A DNA stretch of 64,000 bases from assembly GCF_901472535.1 (NCBI RefSeq), contig NZ_LR590470.1:1178001-1242000 (forward strand), read 5' to 3'. The number at the start of each line of letters is the position of its first letter. Positions within the stretch are counted from its first letter, which is position 1. Below the pieces are notes generated by a model that searched no databases, was not told the origin of the DNA, and saw only the letters and a list, made by a program, of their open reading frames with translations. This document shows positions 1 through 9,110 of this stretch, piece by piece. Made by a program: the position numbers and the translations under genes. Source of the DNA: Sphingobacterium daejeonense (GTDB lineage: Bacteria > Bacteroidota > Bacteroidia > Sphingobacteriales > Sphingobacteriaceae).

Positions 1-1
1 A

Positions 2-1234
2 GTCCGTGCTTCTCAAATCGAACTACAAGCCAAATCGGGAAGCAAAGTAGCCAAAATCGCAAAAAGTATTACAGACCATCTCGATGGCTATCTCGCTGCA
101 ACACAGTTGGGAATTACATTGGCATCCCTAGCCCTGGGTTGGGTAGGTGAGGCCGTAATGACGCAAATTGTACATCAAATCTTCGGATTATTCAACGTCG
201 AACTTACCGGTAAATTAGCTACAAACCTAGGACATGTCCTAGCATTCAGTATCATTACCTTCTTACATATCGTATTTGGTGAATTGGCACCAAAGTCCAT
301 CGCTATCCAAAAACCGGTAGCTACAACAATGAAAATAGCACTGCCACTGCAGTTTTTCTATTATATATTCAGACCGATTATTTGGTTGCTAAATGGTTTC
401 GCAAACTTCCTGTTGAGATTGATAGGAATACAAGTAAGCGCGCATGAAGCAAGCCACTCATCCGAAGAACTCCAGTACTTGTTGGAAAAAGGAAAAGAAA
501 GTGGTGCATTGAACAATGCTGAACACGAACTCATAAAAAATGTGTTCGATTTTAATGAAAGGATCGTAAAGAACATTATGGTCCCTCGGACCAAAATTGT
601 TGCAGTAGATAAAGATGATACTGCAGAAGAATTTATTAATACCGTTACGGAAGAAGGGTACTCCCGTATTCCAATCTACGATGACAACATCGATCAGATT
701 ATTGGTGTAGTACATACGAAAGATATCCTACCTCTTATCGTCAAGGGTAAACCTGTGATATTGAAAAATATCATGCGTAAACCATATTTTATCCCTGAAA
801 CCAAGAAAATCAATGATTTGATGACTGAGTTTCAGCAAAAGAGAATACAGATTGCATTCGTACTCGATGAATTTGGTGGAACCGCAGGGATGGTTACTCT
901 GGAAGATATTGTAGAAGAATTGGTGGGAGAAATCCAAGATGAATACGATGAAGAAACTCCAGTGGTAGAGCAAATTTCTGAATCAGAGTTTATGGTCGAT
1001 GCTGGTGCTTCGGTACATGATGCAAATGGATATCTTCCGTTAGAATTGCCTGAGAGTTCAGATTATGATACCGTTGCCGGTTTGGTTTCTCATTTATTTG
1101 AGAAAATTCCAGATGTGGGCGATAGTACTGAAGAGTTGGGATATAGATTTACCATTATCAAGAAAACTCAACAGAATATTGAATTTGTAAAATTAGACCT
1201 CATCGAAACACCAAACGATGATGATGATGAATAA
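2..1234 (+). CDS. CNNM/CorC-type hemolysin family membrane protein with CBS pair, 5' truncated
   Basis: The reading frame is open from base 2, so the start lies outside the window; the first in-frame TTG at 107 is probably internal. In the visible part, an N-terminal hydrophobic CNNM (DUF21-type) domain covers about the first 140 residues, including the motif HIVFGELAPKS. A CBS pair follows (NIMVPRTKIVAVD, then GYSRIPIYDDNIDQIIGVVH and the second repeat ending at FGGTAGMVTLEDIVEELVGE), then a CorC/HlyC C-terminal domain with an acidic tail. The family is linked to Mg2+/Co2+ export or membrane ion balance; the name hemolysin is historical. rsmE starts 3 bp downstream, so the two are probably cotranscribed. 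The family call is firm; the substrate is unknown. Confidence 0.9.
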   Translation, partial: VRASQIELQAKSGSKVAKIAKSITDHLDGYLAATQLGITLASLALGWVGEAVMTQIVHQIFGLFNVELTGKLATNLGHVLAFSIITFLHIVFGELAPKSIAIQKPVATTMKIALPLQFFYYIFRPIIWLLNGFANFLLRLIGIQVSAHEASHSSEELQYLLEKGKESGALNNAEHELIKNVFDFNERIVKNIMVPRTKIVAVDKDDTAEEFINTVTEEGYSRIPIYDDNIDQIIGVVHTKDILPLIVKGKPVILKNIMRKPYFIPETKKINDLMTEFQQKRIQIAFVLDEFGGTAGMVTLEDIVEELVGEIQDEYDEETPVVEQISESEFMVDAGASVHDANGYLPLELPESSDYDTVAGLVSHLFEKIPDVGDSTEELGYRFTIIKKTQQNIEFVKLDLIETPNDDDDE

Positions 1235-1237
1235 ACT

Positions 1238-1966
1238 TTGATAAAGTGGCATTTATTTTACACAGCTGATTTAAATCCCGGACAATCTTCCTTTCAGCTT
1301 TCTGAAGAAGAAAGTAAACATGCAGTTCGTGTTCTGAGATTGAACGTCGGTGACAAGGTCCATTTGATTGATGGAATTGGCGGTTTCTACCAAGCTGAAA
1401 TCGCTGATGCTCATCCTAAAAGAACTCAGCTGAAAATCATTTCACATATTCCAGAATACCAAAAATCAAGATCTTACTTGCATATTGCTGTTGCACCAAC
1501 AAAAAATATCGACCGTATAGAATGGTTTCTTGAAAAAGCCACAGAAATTGGAATCCAAGAAATCACCCCAATTATCAGCGAACATTCAGAGCGTAAGGAG
1601 GTCAAAACCGAACGATTGAACAAAGTCATCATCTCAGCAATGAAACAGTCTCTAAAAGCTTATTTGCCGGTGTTGAATGAAGCTGTGACGTTGGATGCCT
1701 TCTTGAAAAGTATAGAAGCCGAGACTGACCTCAATAAAGCAATAGCTCACTGTGAAGAAGATCAAGACAAGAAATATCTAAATCAAATATTTGAAACCAA
1801 TAAAAGATACTTGATTTTAATAGGACCGGAAGGGGATTTCTCACCTTCGGAAATAGAAAAAGCCATTTCTGCAGGATTTATACCAGTTTCCTTGGGGGAA
1901 GCTAGACTGCGTACAGAAACGGCTGCTCTTTATGCGTGTACCGAAATTGCGCTCTTGAACCGTTAA
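1238..1966 (+). CDS. rsmE: 16S rRNA (uracil(1498)-N(3))-methyltransferase RsmE
   Basis: This cytoplasmic SPOUT-class methyltransferase makes m3U1498 in 16S rRNA using S-adenosylmethionine. The product is 242 aa, normal for RsmE. An N-terminal PUA-like part carries the motif HAVRVLRLNVGD. The C-terminal knotted SPOUT domain carries LIGPEGDFSPSE and the signature LGEARLRTETAALYA. The start is a TTG at 1238, 3 bp after the upstream stop; no ATG fits the family's N-terminus (xxHLFYT) better. The stop codon overlaps, in the palindrome TTAA, the stop of the convergent gene on the minus strand (1963-1966). Identification is secure. Confidence 0.95.
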   Translation: MIKWHLFYTADLNPGQSSFQLSEEESKHAVRVLRLNVGDKVHLIDGIGGFYQAEIADAHPKRTQLKIISHIPEYQKSRSYLHIAVAPTKNIDRIEWFLEKATEIGIQEITPIISEHSERKEVKTERLNKVIISAMKQSLKAYLPVLNEAVTLDAFLKSIEAETDLNKAIAHCEEDQDKKYLNQIFETNKRYLILIGPEGDFSPSEIEKAISAGFIPVSLGEARLRTETAALYACTEIALLNR

Positions 1967-2446
1967 TTGATCAACTCTGCATCTACAATCTGAATCTCAG
2001 CATTTCCTTTCAATGGTTCAGGATTGAATTTCATCTTCCCTTTAATCTTGATAGGTTCGTCCGTGAATTTCACAGTCCCTTTTTTCATGAAAATCTCAAC
2101 CATTGGCGGAATGCCATTCGTACCACAAAAACTGACATTGTGTGATCGGCAATACCGATAACATATAAGTGCTGTGGTTTCTGCCACTGACCAAAGGAAC
2201 CATATAGCCCGGAAGCTCAACAACTGTGTTCTCTAATTTCTTTAATGGAGCAGGATAGGATGGAGTATAAACTTTTTTGTTGCCTACCGTGGAAACCTTA
2301 TACATCATCTTGTCAATAGCTTCCCAGGTGCTGTTCATCATAGGCGTATGATCAGGAACCTGAGCCTCATTATAATTACCAATCTGAGCCTTTGAAAAGC
2401 TCACTGTCATCATTAAAATAAATACCGTAAATAATATCTTCTTCAT
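1963..2446 (-). pseudogene. DUF3299-like secreted protein, frame broken by one extra base
   Basis: Translation from 2446 gives a Sec signal peptide (MKKILFTVFILMMTVSFSKA) and a conserved middle, but runs out of frame after ...LPITQCQF. Removing one T (plus strand: the A run 2127-2131, five where four are needed) restores CQFCGTNGIPPMVEIF and carries the frame to a stop at 1963, giving about 160 aa. The restored sequence (a VELPGYMVPL core followed by a CxxC) resembles the DUF3299 family of small periplasmic proteins found beside ABC systems. It is the last gene of an ATPase-permease-accessory operon, starting 3 bp after the permease stop. The clean restoration favours sequencing error over decay. 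The domain name is moderately sure; function is unknown. Confidence 0.65.
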
Positions 2447-2448
2447 CG

Positions 2449-3879
2449 TTACTTGTTACCTAAAATGGTAGAAATTGTTGTATTATATGCTTTAACTGCC
2501 GGAATTAATGATGCGATTACACCGATTAAACAAGCGGTCAACAAAATTAACCATTCTTTACTATAAATATGGAATGCTTGAATAAAGTCAGCACTCTCAC
2601 TGGTCTGCGTACTGATCAAATACAATCCAATATGACCGATAACTAACCCTAATATCCCACCAATGAATGTTATCACCAAACCTTCGACAATTAACATCGT
2701 GAAAAGTTTAATCTTGCTTGCACCTAGTGTCCTCATAATAGCAAGGTCATATTTTCTGTCCTTTAGGGCATTATAAAGACTTATGAATACACTTAAACCA
2801 GCAATGATCATAATAACGTAGGCCAAAATTTCAAGAGAATCAATACCTACACCCATTAAGGAAAATAAACGCGCAGTTTCTAATGCAGGCGATGCAGCTT
2901 GCATACTTGTAGACTGGTTAACCAGTTTGGGAACAACACCAATTGCTGCAGGACTGCTGAATTTAACTAATAACGCTGTAATCTCTAGACCCTTGTCCTG
3001 AACAATATCATCAGCAATACTTTTTACAAAGACATCCCCTCTTGGTCGTTCCGTAACCAATGAATCTTCAGTGGTCTTTTGTGGGACAGCTGATTGATTC
3101 TCATGCGCATGATCGTGGTCATGGTCGTGGTCGTGGTCGTGGTCGTGATCGTCATGATTGTGTGCGGTAGAGGCTGCTGCTTCATGGTCATGGTCATGTT
3201 CATCGTGATTATGCTCTGCGTGGTCATGATCACCTTCATGTTCATGATCATGATCCTCATGGCCGATTCCATGAATATCCCAAACGCTCTCCAAATTCGA
3301 TAACAACAGGTTATCTACAATAGAACCAGAAGGTTTTAAAATACCTACAATGGTAAATGGATGATCTTCATGAACATGAGCATTCTCTGCCAAACCATGT
3401 GCGCCATGAACTTGATCACCAATTTTTAGTTTATTCTTCCTGGCGGTTTCACTCCCTATTACAACTTCATAGCTCTTGTCCCATAAACGGCCGTCTGCCA
3501 ATTGCAAATCATACAAACTAATAAAACTAGTGTCTGTACCTAGGATCCGATGACCCTTGAAATTATCCCCCAAAGAAATTGGAACCGCTTTTTCAATAAA
3601 TGGGTTATCCATCAATTTCTCTGCCTCAGCCAATTTTATATTTCCTGTAGGATTGTCAACATGATAAAGTGAACTCAAAATCAATTGTAACGGACTACCT
3701 TTTGCGCCTACAACCAAATCAACCTGTTTACTGTTGCTGTCCAATTGTTTTTCAAAAGTATCGCTCGTGATATAGATACTCACTAAAATAGCAACGCCAA
3801 ATGCCGTCAGGATAATACTTAATAAGGTAGATCCCCACTGTTGCGAAATGTTTTTCCAAACTAACTGTAGTGTATTCAT
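2449..3879 (-). CDS. FtsX/MacB-type ABC transporter permease with a His/Asp-rich loop
   Basis: The 476-aa inner-membrane permease has one N-terminal transmembrane segment (about residues 18-40), a large periplasmic MacB-PCD-like domain, and three C-terminal segments with the FtsX signature (SLYNALKDRKYDLAIMRTLG). The layout matches the LolC/MacB superfamily, which couples ATP use to periplasmic work rather than to classical uptake. The oddity is an insert at about residues 205-265 built almost only of His, Asp, Glu and Ala (repeats of HDHD), coded by a hexamer-like microsatellite. Such loops usually bind Zn, Ni, Cu or Co. It sits 1 bp after the ATPase stop and 3 bp before the DUF3299-like gene. 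The role in metal handling is inference. Confidence 0.88.
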   Translation of the reverse strand: MNTLQLVWKNISQQWGSTLLSIILTAFGVAILVSIYITSDTFEKQLDSNSKQVDLVVGAKGSPLQLILSSLYHVDNPTGNIKLAEAEKLMDNPFIEKAVPISLGDNFKGHRILGTDTSFISLYDLQLADGRLWDKSYEVVIGSETARKNKLKIGDQVHGAHGLAENAHVHEDHPFTIVGILKPSGSIVDNLLLSNLESVWDIHGIGHEDHDHEHEGDHDHAEHNHDEHDHDHEAAASTAHNHDDHDHDHDHDHDHDHAHENQSAVPQKTTEDSLVTERPRGDVFVKSIADDIVQDKGLEITALLVKFSSPAAIGVVPKLVNQSTSMQAASPALETARLFSLMGVGIDSLEILAYVIMIIAGLSVFISLYNALKDRKYDLAIMRTLGASKIKLFTMLIVEGLVITFIGGILGLVIGHIGLYLISTQTSESADFIQAFHIYSKEWLILLTACLIGVIASLIPAVKAYNTTISTILGNK

Positions 3880-3880
3880 C

Positions 3881-4528
3881 TTATTGAGCAGCTAAAATAT
3901 AATTGTTTGTGAATTCGTCCTTTAACCTTTTGTCATGAGTAGATATCAATAAGGTACTGCCTTGATCTTTCGCCAGCTCTTTTAATAATTCCACTACCAG
4001 AAAGGTGTTCTTGTCATCCAGTGCTGCCGTAGGTTCATCGGCAACCAATAAGGAAGGCTTATTAATTAATGCTCTTGCAATCGCGACCCTTTGAACTTGG
4101 CCTCGGCTTAATTCATTTGGTTTCCGGTTTTCAAAACCACCCAACTGCAATTTTTCCAATAATGATTTGACAGCATCAGCATCAACAGAGAGACCTGCAA
4201 GGCTTTGCGCAAGTTTTATATTCTCCGAAACCGTGAGATTCCTCAATAAATGCGCCTCTTGAAATATAAAACCCAAATGCTGAGCCCTGAATTTATCAAG
4301 CTCACTCCCTGAAAGTGAATACAAGTTTTGACCATTGATAATTACTTCGCCACTCGTAGGAGAAGAAAAACCAGCTATTAAATTTAAAAGTGTGGATTTC
4401 CCAGAACCTGAATCACCTAAAACTAAAGTGTGCTGCTGATCGGAAAGTAATAAATCCTGAAAAGATAATCTCGATCCCTTCGGATATTGATATGATAAAT
4501 TGGAGGTCTTTAGTACAAAATCGCTCAT
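3881..4528 (-). CDS. ABC transporter ATP-binding protein (LolD/MacB-type)
   Basis: This is the cytoplasmic ATPase for the downstream permease. The start is set at the ATG at 4528 (MSDFVLKTSNLSYQYPKG), because the upstream in-frame extension to 4579 has no family similarity; the product is about 215 aa. Visible motifs are Walker A GDSGSGKSTLLN, a Q-loop region FIFQEAHLL, signature LSRGQVQRVAIARAL, Walker B LLVADEPTAALD and an H-loop STHDKRL. These place it in the LolD/FtsE/MacB-NBD branch. It leads a three-gene minus-strand operon (ATPase, permease, DUF3299-like). The intergenic region to the divergent TonB receptor at 4705 holds both promoters. Confidence 0.92.
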   Translation of the reverse strand: MSDFVLKTSNLSYQYPKGSRLSFQDLLLSDQQHTLVLGDSGSGKSTLLNLIAGFSSPTSGEVIINGQNLYSLSGSELDKFRAQHLGFIFQEAHLLRNLTVSENIKLAQSLAGLSVDADAVKSLLEKLQLGGFENRKPNELSRGQVQRVAIARALINKPSLLVADEPTAALDDKNTFLVVELLKELAKDQGSTLLISTHDKRLKDEFTNNYILAAQ

Positions 4529-4629
4529 AACATTTCTTTGGCGCAAATTAACACTATTAGTTGGCTTTAACCAATGCAAATGGTAACAATTTGACCCTTA
4601 GATGTCTTAACAATTAATTAACCAGAGAC

Positions 4630-4684
4630 TAATATTAACATAATCGAGTCTTAATATTAACGTAACAATCCGATTATACTTTTG
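4630..4684 (+). promoter_or_regulatory. Promoter region of TonB receptor with direct repeats TAATATTAAC
   Basis: A TACTTTTG box at 4677-4684 fits the Bacteroidota -7 element TAnnTTTG. Upstream lie two copies of TAATATTAACRT (4630-4641 and 4652-4663) exactly 22 bp apart. A third copy (4690-4702) sits between the box and the start codon. Repeats spaced by two helical turns suggest a direct-repeat-binding regulator. This is inference. Confidence 0.5.
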
Positions 4685-4704
4685 CAACATAATATTAACA
4701 TTGT

Positions 4705-7458
4705 ATGAATTGTATTAAAAAAGTATTTTCATTGGTTGTTCTATGCTTTAGCATCATTATGACGTATGCTCAGCAGGCACCATTTGGGGTAAAAGGTACG
4801 GTAGTAGATGTAGAATCTTACCAACCTTTGGCAGGAGTAACTGTTACAATTGCTAATCTCAGTTGGGTACGACTACAAATGACAAAGGTGAATTCTATAT
4901 TCCTTTGCCAAGCGACAAATCAGCAGAATACCTTATTCGCGCATCGCTGATGGGGTACGATGCCCAAGAACTCAACTTTACCCTCCAAGCAAACGATACC
5001 GAATTCGTGTCTTTCGCACTTAAAAACGCTGACGCAGTAATCGAGGAAGTCGTAATTACTAGAAGACGCGAAAAATTCTCCGAACTCGCGCTATTGGAAG
5101 AAAGGAAAAAATCAAACCTCATGATTGAATCCATAGGTGCTCAAGAACTTTCCAGAAAAGGAGTTAGTGATGCAAGGGCAGCACTAGTTAAAATGGCTGG
5201 TGTTTCCAGACAAGAGGGAGCGAAAAATGTATTTGTACGTGGTTTGGGTGACCGTTATAACTCATCTACACTAAATGGATTACCATTGCCTTCTGAAGAT
5301 CCGCTATTCAAAAACATATCATTGGATTTCTTTAGCTCGGATATTATCCAAAGCATTAACGTTAATAAAACATTCAATGCTCAAATCCATGGTGACGTGG
5401 CTGGAGCAAATATAGATATCCATACAAAAGAAGCAACTGGTAATAGTTTTGAAATAAATGTAGGTGGTGGAGTTAATAGTCAAACTATTGGAAAAGACAA
5501 TTTCAAAAGAATTGATGGAACCAATTACTTTGGAACATTGGCAGGTGCTAAACCTGGAATTACAAGCTTAGAGAACTATAACTTTAAAAACAACTGGAAC
5601 CCAAATGTTCAAAATAATTTGTTCAACACAAATTTTCGATTATTAGGAAATAAAAGATTTATGGTTGGAAACAACCCTTTAAGTCTATTCTTTGTTGCCG
5701 GAATGGATTCTAAATATAGATATGCAGATGGAAAAATCCAGAATGCAACCAATATTGGTGAAATATATCTGGATCAAGATTTTGTGAAAAAATGAATATA
5801 CGGTATCACAAAATGCAATGCTGAACCTAAGATATGTTTGGGGACAGAATTCGATAAGTTTCAACTCTCTGTACATCCATGACCAAAAACAAGATTTTAC
5901 CGAATTTTTTGGTAAAGGTGATAATGAAGAAGAAGGAGATAAAGAATTCTCACGACGCCAACAGGTAAATGACAACCATTTATTCGTTAACCAAATCCTA
6001 ACGAATCTTAAAATCAATGAAAGATTAGGAGCTAATTTATCAGCAGGATTTAATTATATCATTGGAAATGAACCTGACAGAAGAATTAACAACTTCCTAT
6101 TCAGAAATAATGTAATGACATTCTCTACAAATTCACCAGGTGAAAACGAAAGATTTTTCTCCGACATGAAAGAAAAGGGATTTGTCGCAAAAGGAATATT
6201 AACCTATAAACTAGATGATTCCCAAGAACTAGAGCGTAAAATAGACTTTGGTTATAACGGGAATTTCGTCACCAGAAACTTCTACAATACAGTATTTAAT
6301 CACCGTTTGATAGGAACAATGCCATCATCGATTGATATTGAAAATGTAGACCAATATTTTAACCAAGCAAACTTAGGTAGCTTGTTTGAATTGGAAACTC
6401 AAAATGGTAGAACTGATAGAGCATTGGATGAATTCTATTACACGGGTAAAAAGAATATCCATTCTGGACTTGCTGCAGCCACTTATCAATTTAATCAAGA
6501 TTTTACAGCGGTATTGGGATTGAGGTTTGATAATATCTATCAAGATGTAGTCTATTATTTCAATTTGTCAAGTACAGCAACCGACGGACCTTCTACGATT
6601 AAGAAAAACTACTTCCTTCCTAGCTTGAACTTGAAATATGTACTGAATGACAAAATGATTTTAAGAGCATCGGGAAGTAAGTCCTATGTATTGCCTCAGT
6701 TCATTGAGTTAGCACGTATGCAATATGCAGGTATTAACCAAACTATTGAAGGTAACCCAAAACTAGTACCTGCTCAAGTTTATAATGCAGACTTAAAATG
6801 GGAATTGTACCCAACTTCTAGCGAACTGATTTCTGCTGGGGTGTTCTACAAAACTATTGAAAATCCGATTTCAAGAGTGTATTCAACTGGTGCTGGTAAT
6901 TTGATGACGTTTATTAATACAGGAAGCAACGCAACTGTATTAGGGGCTGAAGTAGAAATCAAAAAAGAATTATTAAGACATTCTAATGCCTATGGTGATA
7001 ATGTCCTAGCAGCAGGAGCAAATGTTTCGTACCTTTTCTCAAAACAAAAACTGGAAGATCCAACTCCGCAATTTACAAACACTGAAGATCAATTAGAAGG
7101 AGCATCCCCATGGATCGTAAATGCAGATATATCTTACAAAGCGAACTTCTCCAATTTTGAGCTAATGCCAACTCTTGTATTTAACTACTTCTCGGATAGA
7201 ATCTATACCCTAGGTAGTAGAGGATTTCAAAACCTGATGGAAAAAGGGGTCCCAACTTTGGATTTTAACATGTCAAGTACTATCAAAAGGAAATTTGGAA
7301 TTAACCTGAAGGTTGAAAACATATTAAATCCAGATAGAGAATACTATAGAGAATTCCAGGATCAAGCAAATCCTTTGTTGATTGAAAGCTATAAAAGAGG
7401 TGTCGATTTTAGCTTAGGATTATCTTATAAATTTAACAATAAATTAATATATAACTAA
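4705..7458 (+). pseudogene. TonB-dependent receptor with carboxypeptidase-like N-terminal domain, two frame breaks
   Basis: The outer-membrane receptor has a signal peptide (MNCIKKVFSLVVLCFSIIMT), a CarboxypepD_reg-like domain (GVKGTVVDVESYQPLAGVTV), a plug (FVRGLGDRYNSSTLNG) and a long beta-barrel ending in an aromatic-rich terminus. The frame is broken twice. At 4863-4864 one T appears missing (SLGTTTNDKGEF is restored by adding it). In the A run 5787-5792 one A appears extra (removal joins ...DFVKNEYTVSQNAMLNLRY). With both repaired the product is about 916 aa, a normal receptor length. A signal-bearing beta-helix lipoprotein follows 50 bp downstream and is probably its partner. The substrate cannot be told from sequence. 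Both breaks look like homopolymer errors. Confidence 0.88.
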
Positions 7459-7508
7459 CATTTAGGTTATTCGTTAACGATTACTTTGTGTGTAGAAATT
7501 AAAAGATT

Positions 7509-8669
7509 ATGAAAACAAAATTATTTTCAATTTTAGCTGCTAGTGCTCTAGCGTTTACTGCTTGTTCTGACGAAAACACTCCAGGACCAATCGAGAAAGG
7601 TGAAAAAGACCTTATTGGTAATATCGAAGCCAATACAACTTTGGATGCAAACATTGAGTATACTATGACAGGTACTGTACTTGTAAAAAGTGGTGCTACT
7701 TTAACTATTCCTGCAGGAACTACAATCAAAGCTACAGCAGGTGGTACTAACGTTTACTTGCTAGTAGAAAAAGGTGGTAAATTAATCGCAGATGGTACTG
7801 CTGATAAACCAGTTATTTTTACTTCTGCAGCTTCTGCTCCTAAAGCAGGTGACTGGGGTGGTATTCTTTTAAATGGTAATGCTCCTCTTTCTAGAGCTGA
7901 AGGTGCTAAAAGTGATGCTGCAACTGAAATCAGTACTAATATTAGATTTGGTGGTGATGATGTAGCTGACAATTCAGGAAAATTAAACTTCGTAAGAATT
8001 GAATATACTGGTGCACGTATCAACAATGATGCTGAACACAATGGGTTGACTTTGAATGGTGTAGGTAACGGAACTGTACTTTCTAACATAGTTCTTTCTC
8101 ACGGTGATGACGATGCAATCGAATTTTTCGGTGGAACTGTAAATGCAAGTAACATTTTAGTAATCAACTGTACTGATGATATGTTTGACTTCTCTCAAGG
8201 ATACAGAGGAACAGTGAAAAATGTATACGGTATCAGAGAAGCTGGATATACTGCTGTAACTGCGGATCCTAGAGGTATTGAAGCTGATGGTAACTTAGAT
8301 GGTAAAACTCCAACTGATATCAACCAATCTGATTTCACAGTAGACGGAATTACAATCGTTAACAATGCGCCAGGTAAAGATGCTAACCTAACTATGCACG
8401 ACGTTTTCAAAATCCGTAGAGGTGCTAAAGCAACAATCAAAAATGCTTTCGCTAAATTCGGTGCAGGAACTACTGCAGTTGACTTGATCGACTTCTCTGA
8501 TGACAGAGGTGCAGGTGATGCAGCTTCTACTATTGAATACACTATCGATCCTGCTAACGGCCTAGGTGATGCTAAAATCAAAAACCCAGGAAATGCTAAA
8601 ATCGAGAAAAAAGACGGTCTTAAAGGTGCTGATGTGTCAGCGTTCTCTTGGACTGGATATAAATTCTAA
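7509..8669 (+). CDS. Beta-helix-type lipoprotein following a TonB receptor
   Basis: The 386-aa product has a lipoprotein signal ending in a lipobox at about residues 17-20 (LAFTACSDE), so it is a lipid-anchored surface or periplasmic protein. The rest is low in Cys, rich in Gly, Asn, Thr and Asp, and shows the turn pattern of a right-handed parallel beta-helix (KLIADGTADKPVIFTS, GDWGGILLNG, NGLTLNGVGNGTVLSNIVLS). The same segment, G..LA.GTADK.I.FTS plus GDW, recurs in the lipoprotein at 27690-28802, so the two are distant relatives. It follows the TonB receptor by 50 bp on the same strand and ends before a strong terminator. It probably binds the ligand of that receptor; no enzymatic motif is evident. 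Confidence 0.8.
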   Translation: MKTKLFSILAASALAFTACSDENTPGPIEKGEKDLIGNIEANTTLDANIEYTMTGTVLVKSGATLTIPAGTTIKATAGGTNVYLLVEKGGKLIADGTADKPVIFTSAASAPKAGDWGGILLNGNAPLSRAEGAKSDAATEISTNIRFGGDDVADNSGKLNFVRIEYTGARINNDAEHNGLTLNGVGNGTVLSNIVLSHGDDDAIEFFGGTVNASNILVINCTDDMFDFSQGYRGTVKNVYGIREAGYTAVTADPRGIEADGNLDGKTPTDINQSDFTVDGITIVNNAPGKDANLTMHDVFKIRRGAKATIKNAFAKFGAGTTAVDLIDFSDDRGAGDAASTIEYTIDPANGLGDAKIKNPGNAKIEKKDGLKGADVSAFSWTGYKF

Positions 8670-8696
8670 GAATAATATTTAAATAGTTTATCAGAT

Positions 8697-8728
8697 AAAA
8701 AGACCGCCAACTGGCGGTCTTTTTTTTA
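8697..8728 (+). terminator. Rho-independent terminator
   Basis: AAAAGACCGCC / GGCGGTCTTTTTTTT forms a GC-rich stem with a 4-nt loop, followed by a run of eight T. It closes the receptor-lipoprotein operon. Confidence 0.9.
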
Positions 8729-8749
8729 TCCCTGAATTTCTAAACTAAT

Positions 8750-9110
8750 CAGAATAAAGCAGGATTAACAGGATCAGCAGGATTTGCAGAATAGACAGAA
8801 TGAAGCATGACTAATCAGAATTTGGAGAATTTACAAAATAGACAGAATTAATCCCAGTGTAATAAAAAGACCTCCATGAATCCTTTTTCATGGAGGTCTT
8901 ACTATATATATTATTCCAAAATAAAAAAATGCTCCTGCAATTAATTTCTCTTATCCTGCTTAATCTTCCTGAATCCTGTTAATCCTGTTCAATCCTACTG
9001 AATTCTGTTAATTCTGTTAATTCTGTAAATCCTGGTCAATTCTGTTAATTCTGTAAATCCTGGTCAATTCTGTTAATCCTGCAAATCCTGTTAATTCTGA
9101 TTAATTCTGT
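8750..9110. repeat. Mirrored array of degenerate 9-mers (AATTCTGTT / AATCCTGTT)
   Basis: The right part (about 8955-9112) consists almost wholly of the tandem 9-mer AATYCTGTT and variants (AATCCTGGTC, AATTCTGTAA). The left part (about 8750-8850) holds the reverse complement (AACAGGATT, GACAGAATT). Between them lies a hairpin at 8868-8899, so the whole region can fold back on itself. The right end runs into the 3' end of the MFS gene and supplies its last codons. No gene is visible inside. Confidence 0.75.
8868..8899. terminator. Symmetric hairpin, probable bidirectional terminator
   Basis: A 12-bp perfect stem (AGACCTCCATGA paired with TCATGGAGGTCT) has A residues on its 5' side. It is at the centre of the mirrored repeat array. 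It could end transcription of the minus-strand MFS gene. Confidence 0.55.

Noticed and set aside
3094..3303. Open frames opposite and beside the His-rich loop, rich in Met, Val and Ile
   Set aside because: They arise from the hexamer repeat of the permease gene read in other frames; no start context or family similarity.
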